Positions 7,826 to 11,433 of a stretch of 11,433 bases of DNA are shown in pieces. The stretch's first letter is position 1. Every line of letters begins with the position of its first letter. Source of the DNA: JANXUC01 sp043749225 (GTDB taxonomy: Bacteria; Acidobacteriota; Terriglobia; Terriglobales; Acidobacteriaceae). The translations under genes were made by a program, and so were the position numbers. The DNA is taken from assembly GCA_043749225.1 (NCBI GenBank), contig JAYVEP010000141.1, forward strand, positions 1 through 11,433. The letters are read 5' to 3'. The notes under the pieces were generated by a model that had not been told where the DNA came from, did no database searches, and saw only the letters and a list, made by a program, of their open reading frames with translations.

Positions 7826-9667
7826 ATGGCCACCCCCGATATTGCTGTGCATAGTGATGAGAAGCAGGGGAAAAGCCATGTCGTCAATGACATGAGCATT
7901 TCCGTAGCGACCGTGAATGGTTCCGGTTCGCAGAGTTCGAACAGCGTTCTGCTGCGAGCGATTTTTCAGATGGGGGTGCCGGTTTCCGGCAAGAATCTTT
8001 TCCCCTCGAACATCGCGGGCCTTCCTACCTGGTTCACCATTCGAGTTAATAAAGACGGCTATGTGGCGCGCAAGAAGGAAATCGATTTTCTTGTTGCGAT
8101 GAATCCGGAAACTGCGACGGACGATGTAATGTCGCTGGCCCCGGGATCGTCGGTGCTGTTTGACGAGCCGTTGAAGCTCGACGGGCTGCGCAAGGATTTG
8201 ATTTTCTATTCCGTTCCTTACGACAAAATTTTGGCTACGACTGGCGTGGAAGCGAAGCTGCGCAAACTGGTCAAGAACATGATCTACGTTGGCGTGGTCG
8301 CGCAGATTCTTCAGATCGATATGGCGGAGATCGAGATTGCAATCCGGCGCCAATTTGCCAAGAAGGTTAAAGCCGCCGAGCTGAATCTTGCCGCGGCGAA
8401 GGTTGGCTTCGAGTATGCGAAAACATCGCTGGCCAAACAGGATCGGTTCCGAATTGAGCGTCTGAACAAGACGGCAGGGAAGATAATAATCGACGGAAAT
8501 TCCGCAGCCGCGCTGGGCGCGATGTTTGCGGGAGTCACCGTCGTCACGTGGTATCCCATTACTCCTTCGTCGTCGCTGGTGGAAGCTCTGATCGACTACT
8601 TGAAGGAATACCGCATCGGACCGGACGGCAAGGCGACGTTCGCCGTGGTGCAGGCGGAAGACGAACTTGCTGCCATCGGCATGGTGCTGGGAGCTGGCTG
8701 GGCAGGCGCTCGTTCCATGACCGCAACAGCTGGGCCGGGGATTTCTTTGATGGCGGAGTTTGCGGGATATTCGTATTACGCCGAAGTTCCGGGAGTGATT
8801 TGGGATGTGCAACGCGTAGGCCCATCCACCGGGTTGCCAACGCGTACTCAGCAAAGCGATATTCTTTCGACCGCGATGCTATCGCATGGCGACACGAAAC
8901 ATATTTTGCTCTTCCCGGCCTCGGTGGAGGAATGCTTCACCATGGCGGGCGATGCTTTTGATCTGGCAGAACGTTTCCAGACACTGGTGTTTGTGATGTC
9001 CGACCTGGATTTGGGCATGAATAACTGGATGTCCGATCCGTTCAAATATCCGGAGAAGCCGTTGGATCGCGGGAAAGTTTTATCCAAGGCGGATTTGGAA
9101 CGGCTGGGCGGATTCCAGCGCTACCTCGATTCGGATAGCGATGGCATTCCGTACCGCACACTGCCCGGGACGGATGATCCGCGGGCGGCGTATTTTACAC
9201 GCGGCAGCGGTCACAACGAGAAAGCGCAATACACTGAAAAGCCCGATGACTATGAGCGCAACATGGAACGGCTCAACCGCAAGTTTGAGACAGCGCGGTC
9301 GCATGTTCCGCGTCCGGAAGTCACCTTGGCTTCATCTGGGACTTCGAAGCTTGGCATCATCGCCTACGGAACAACGCATTGGGCCATTACCGAGAGCCGA
9401 GATCAGCTGCGCAACGAGTATCAGATTGAAACTGACTACCTGCGGCTGCGTGGTTTCCCATTCTCGCGTGAAGTGCATGAATTCGTGAAGCAGCATGACC
9501 GCGTGTATGTGGTCGAGCAGAACCGCGATGCCCAAATGGCGAGCTTGCTTAAACTGGACCTGGATGCGAATTTGATTCCACGCTTGCGCAGCATTGCACA
9601 CTCAGACGGGCTTCCGGCGGATGCTCGCTCGGTCACCGATCACATTATGTCGATGGAGGGAAAATAA
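7826..9667 (+). CDS. korA: 2-oxoacid:ferredoxin oxidoreductase, fused gamma-alpha subunit (KorA type)
   Basis: A 613-residue subunit that, with the beta subunit, oxidatively decarboxylates a 2-oxoacid (probably 2-oxoglutarate) with CoA and reduces ferredoxin; the reverse carboxylation is possible in principle. The gamma domain comes first (about 25-205, from ISVATVNGSGSQSSNSVLL, with GKNLFPSNIAGLPTWFTIR). The alpha part follows: the pyrimidine-binding domain with WYPITPSSS (242-250), AEDELAAIGM (277-286), TATAGPGISLMAEF (299-312) and GPSTGLPTRTQQSD (332-345), then the C-terminal domain to 613. The start at 7826 gives the usual short polar leader before the gamma domain. Its Shine-Dalgarno is poor (GGAG 13 bases upstream), and ATG at 7892 is an alternative that would begin two residues before the gamma fold. 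The stop is one base before the korB start, so the two are co-transcribed. No separate ferredoxin-like delta subunit is encoded beside it. The 2-oxoglutarate preference is family-level inference. Confidence 0.92.
   Translation: MATPDIAVHSDEKQGKSHVVNDMSISVATVNGSGSQSSNSVLLRAIFQMGVPVSGKNLFPSNIAGLPTWFTIRVNKDGYVARKKEIDFLVAMNPETATDDVMSLAPGSSVLFDEPLKLDGLRKDLIFYSVPYDKILATTGVEAKLRKLVKNMIYVGVVAQILQIDMAEIEIAIRRQFAKKVKAAELNLAAAKVGFEYAKTSLAKQDRFRIERLNKTAGKIIIDGNSAAALGAMFAGVTVVTWYPITPSSSLVEALIDYLKEYRIGPDGKATFAVVQAEDELAAIGMVLGAGWAGARSMTATAGPGISLMAEFAGYSYYAEVPGVIWDVQRVGPSTGLPTRTQQSDILSTAMLSHGDTKHILLFPASVEECFTMAGDAFDLAERFQTLVFVMSDLDLGMNNWMSDPFKYPEKPLDRGKVLSKADLERLGGFQRYLDSDSDGIPYRTLPGTDDPRAAYFTRGSGHNEKAQYTEKPDDYERNMERLNRKFETARSHVPRPEVTLASSGTSKLGIIAYGTTHWAITESRDQLRNEYQIETDYLRLRGFPFSREVHEFVKQHDRVYVVEQNRDAQMASLLKLDLDANLIPRLRSIAHSDGLPADARSVTDHIMSMEGK
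9655..9660 (+). promoter_or_regulatory. Ribosome binding site of korB
   Basis: GGAGGG lies eight bases before the ATG at 9669 and within the last codons of korA. It decides this start over earlier in-frame codons. Confidence 0.75.
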
Positions 9668-9668
9668 C

Positions 9669-10727
9669 ATGGCGACCACGACAGCACCTCCCGCTACACC
9701 GCTTCCAGAGCCGAAGGTAAACCGCATCGGCCTCAGTGTTCTGGAATATAAAGGCAGCAAGACCACGCTGTGCGCGGGTTGCGGCCACAACGTAATTTCG
9801 GAACGCATTATCGAGGCGATGTACGAGATGGGCGTAAAGCCCGAGCGCGTGGCGAAGTTGAGCGGCATTGGATGCTCCTCAAAGACGCCTGCGTATTTCA
9901 TGAGCCGGTCGTCGAGTTTCAATTCTGTGCATGGACGCATGCCGTCGGTGGCCACCGGCGCGATGCTGGCTAACCGGACCATGCTAGGCATCGGCGTCAG
10001 CGGCGATGGTGATACGGCTTCGATTGGCATTGGCCAATTCATTCATCTGATGCGGCGCAACCTCCCGCTGATTTACATCATTGAAGACAACGGTGTGTAT
10101 GGATTGACCAAGGGCCAATTCTCCGCGACGGCCGATGTAGGATCGAAGTTGAAGAGCGGCGTCATCAACGATCTGCCTCCGATCGATACTTGCGCGTTGG
10201 CCGTGCAACTGGGCGCGACGTTTGTTGGCCGGTCGTTCTCTGGCGACAAGAAGCAGCTCAGCGCTATGTTGAAAGCGGCCATCGCCCACAAGGGAACTGT
10301 GATGCTGGTTATCGTCTCTCCGTGCGTGACGTTCAACGATCACGATGGATCGACGAAATCCTACAAGTACATGAAGGATCACGAAGAGCCTCTGCACGAA
10401 GTCAGCTTCATTCCGCACTTCGAAGAGATCGATGTGGATTATGATCCTGGAACGGCGGTACAAGTCACGATGCATGATGGCTCTCAGCTACGCCTGCGCA
10501 AGCTGGAAGAAGACTACGATCCAACGAAGAAGCATCAGGCCGTATTCCGGCTGAACGAGGCGCACGATAAAGGCGAAGTGCTGACTGGAGTGTTCTACGT
10601 GAATCCCGAAAAGCCCAGCTTTATCGACATGCTGAATATGACGGAAGACCCGCTGGCCACGCTGCCACAGGATCGAGTGCGACCGCCGAAAGCGGCGTTG
10701 GACGCGGCGATGGCGGAGTTGCGGTAG
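9669..10727 (+). CDS. korB: 2-oxoacid:ferredoxin oxidoreductase, thiamine-diphosphate-binding beta subunit (KorB type)
   Basis: A 352-residue subunit that binds thiamine diphosphate and a [4Fe-4S] cluster and joins KorA in the active enzyme. Cluster ligands are visible as Cys35 and Cys38 (CAGCGH), Cys69 (GIGCSSK) and Cys219 (VSPCVTF). The thiamine/Mg site is the GDGDTASIGIGQ segment (112-123) ending with ENGVYG-type residues DNGVYGLTKGQ (140-150). The first 25 residues are a Pro/Ala/Thr-rich leader before the fold begins. It lies one base after korA, so translation is probably coupled. Ferredoxin must come from elsewhere in the genome. A pyruvate or branched-chain oxoacid substrate cannot be excluded from sequence alone, although the two-gene fused gamma-alpha/beta arrangement is typical of 2-oxoglutarate enzymes. 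Confidence 0.93.
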   Translation: MATTTAPPATPLPEPKVNRIGLSVLEYKGSKTTLCAGCGHNVISERIIEAMYEMGVKPERVAKLSGIGCSSKTPAYFMSRSSSFNSVHGRMPSVATGAMLANRTMLGIGVSGDGDTASIGIGQFIHLMRRNLPLIYIIEDNGVYGLTKGQFSATADVGSKLKSGVINDLPPIDTCALAVQLGATFVGRSFSGDKKQLSAMLKAAIAHKGTVMLVIVSPCVTFNDHDGSTKSYKYMKDHEEPLHEVSFIPHFEEIDVDYDPGTAVQVTMHDGSQLRLRKLEEDYDPTKKHQAVFRLNEAHDKGEVLTGVFYVNPEKPSFIDMLNMTEDPLATLPQDRVRPPKAALDAAMAELR

Positions 10728-10753
10728 GGCTTTGCCTAAAAGAGATCGTGTGG

Positions 10754-10773
10754 CGGCGGAGCTTGCTCCGCCG
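10754..10773. repeat. Perfect 9-bp hairpin downstream of korB
   Basis: CGGCGGAGC pairs perfectly with GCTCCGCCG over a two-base loop (TT), 27 bases after the korB stop. It is very GC-rich and could stabilise the 3' end of the korAB message or slow polymerase, but no T-run follows, so it is not a canonical intrinsic terminator. A dispersed REP-type palindrome is the alternative. Confidence 0.6.
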
Positions 10774-10808
10774 AACGGTCGCCTGTTGTGGAAAGCTTCT
10801 AGCTGATA

Positions 10809-10837
10809 TTGAAATTGATTTTGCACTGTTCTATAGT
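10809..10837 (+). promoter_or_regulatory. Strong sigma70-type promoter placed on a leaderless start
   Basis: TTGAAA (10809-10814) and TATAGT (10832-10837) are separated by exactly 17 bases; each matches the consensus at five of six positions. Transcription would begin near 10844, about three bases before the ATG at 10847, and no Shine-Dalgarno is present. The message would be essentially leaderless. Confidence 0.55.
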
Positions 10838-10846
10838 CGTTTGCTT

Positions 10847-11277
10847 ATGGGAAGAGTATGGATCGCAATTACATTCGCGGCAAGCTTGGTTGCAGCTTAT
10901 GCTCAGGATGCCACGCCTGAAAAATCCAATACCCTATCTGCCGCTAAGAGTGGCAATGGAGCTGTCTGTGTTTTGCCGAACTCATCGGCGCCGCCGACGC
11001 GGGTATCGCCTGGCGGAATTTACAATCCAGCTACACTAACCATAGGAATCGACAAAGGCCTTCCGATTCCTTGGCCGCACAAATAGACTGCCAAGATTGA
11101 GAATCTCGCCCTCGACGGACACCATCTTGTTGTGCGCTTTTCCGACAAGAAACGAATACAGTCTTTCTGGTTTAGTTTCTCTGATTTCAAAGATCGGAAG
11201 CTTTGCGCCGGCTTTGATGGATATCAAGGGGTACAATTCGGAGATAGTCAACTACGTTCTGGTGCAGGTGCAAGTGA
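10847..11277 (+). pseudogene. Small exported protein gene with an in-frame TAG and a 3' frameshift
   Basis: Translation from 10847 gives a Sec-type signal (MGRVWIAITFAASLVAAYAQ, cleavage after AYA) and then mature sequence with NGAVCVLPNS, PPTRVSPGGIYNPATLTIGI and PIPWPHK. A TAG at 11084-11086 (codon 80) stops it at 79 residues. The same frame then continues for 72 protein-like codons (KIENLALDGHHLVVRFSDKK, RIQSFWFSFSDF, LCAGFDGYQGVQFGDSQ) to a TGA at 11303-11305. Near 11250 a shift to the -1 frame gives TTFWCRCK and a stop at 11275-11277, matching the Trp-Cys-x-Cys-Lys tail I recall for small secreted acidobacterial proteins. So two lesions are apparent: an amber codon and a missing base. 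Function of the family is unknown to me. Alternatives are a functional 79-residue product, stop-codon readthrough, or sequencing error. By eye the region is more AT-rich than its neighbours. Confidence 0.6.
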
Positions 11278-11310
11278 TAAGTTAAAAACGCTGGCCTATT
11301 GTTGACCCAA

Positions 11311-11433
11311 TCATTTCGCTCTTCTCGTCGGTACCACTCCCAACTGCTGCAATTTCTCCCGCGCCTGCGTCGCTTCCGGAGCCCTCGGAAAGCGCTGAAT
11401 CAACGATTGCAACTCAGCAACAGCGGCATCTTT
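11311..11433 (-). CDS. C-terminal end of a TPR-like protein (partial)
   Basis: The last 40 codons of a minus-strand gene whose start lies beyond the right edge; the stop TGA is at 11313-11311. The visible peptide contains AVAELQSLIQRFPRAPEATQ followed by AREKLQQLGV and a short basic tail. The pattern of a helix, then R/YP before a second helix, resembles the final tetratricopeptide repeat of YbgF/CpoB- or BamD-like periplasmic proteins, but 40 residues cannot decide between these or other TPR proteins. It converges on the decayed small gene, and no terminator is visible between them. Confidence 0.6.
   Translation of the reverse strand, partial: KDAAVAELQSLIQRFPRAPEATQAREKLQQLGVVPTRRAK

Noticed and set aside
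11036..11251. A 71-codon minus-strand open frame in the small-gene region
   Set aside because: It is antisense to the protein-like plus-strand sequence of the decayed gene and has no supporting start signal or recognisable family.

Overview
The window is a chromosomal segment from what is probably an acidobacterium (phylum Acidobacteriota). That placement is an inference from three things: the dnaE-accA-korA-korB order, the wording of the proteins (a Tat-exported two-subunit molybdenum hydroxylase, and a fused gamma-alpha 2-oxoacid:ferredoxin oxidoreductase), and a small secreted protein of a type I associate with this phylum. No rRNA or tRNA is present to settle it. Most of the window is ordinary, well-kept genome. 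I found no defence island, CRISPR array, prophage or complete mobile element.

Layout. Bases 1-219 hold no gene. They carry a 25-bp-period tandem repeat that resembles an insertion-sequence end, then two adjacent hairpins, the second of which reads as a terminator on the minus strand. Bases 220-2900 are a minus-strand pair with translationally coupled (ATGA) reading frames: a [2Fe-2S] subunit and a large molybdopterin subunit with a twin-arginine signal. A 160-bp divergent gap follows. Then come dnaE (replicative DNA polymerase III alpha, with all the PHP-domain metal-ligand positions kept) and accA (acetyl-CoA carboxylase carboxyltransferase alpha) on the plus strand. After a 156-bp gap with a TATAAT box and a perfect 12-bp palindrome come korA and korB, one base apart, encoding a 2-oxoacid:ferredoxin oxidoreductase.

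The last 700 bases are the irregular part. Downstream of korB there is a 9-bp perfect hairpin, then a strong sigma70-like promoter sitting directly on an ATG with no Shine-Dalgarno sequence (a leaderless arrangement). It drives a small exported protein whose reading frame is cut by an in-frame TAG at codon 80. Protein-like sequence continues in the same frame, and a one-base frame slip near the 3' end restores a Trp-Cys-x-Cys-Lys tail. I call this a recently decayed pseudogene, with readthrough or sequencing error as alternatives. A convergent minus-strand gene with a TPR-like C-terminus runs off the right edge.

The genes do not form one pathway. They are three transcription units: a periplasmic molybdenum hydroxylase; housekeeping replication and fatty-acid genes; and a ferredoxin-linked 2-oxoacid oxidoreductase of central carbon metabolism. 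The decayed small gene and the TPR gene fill the right end.
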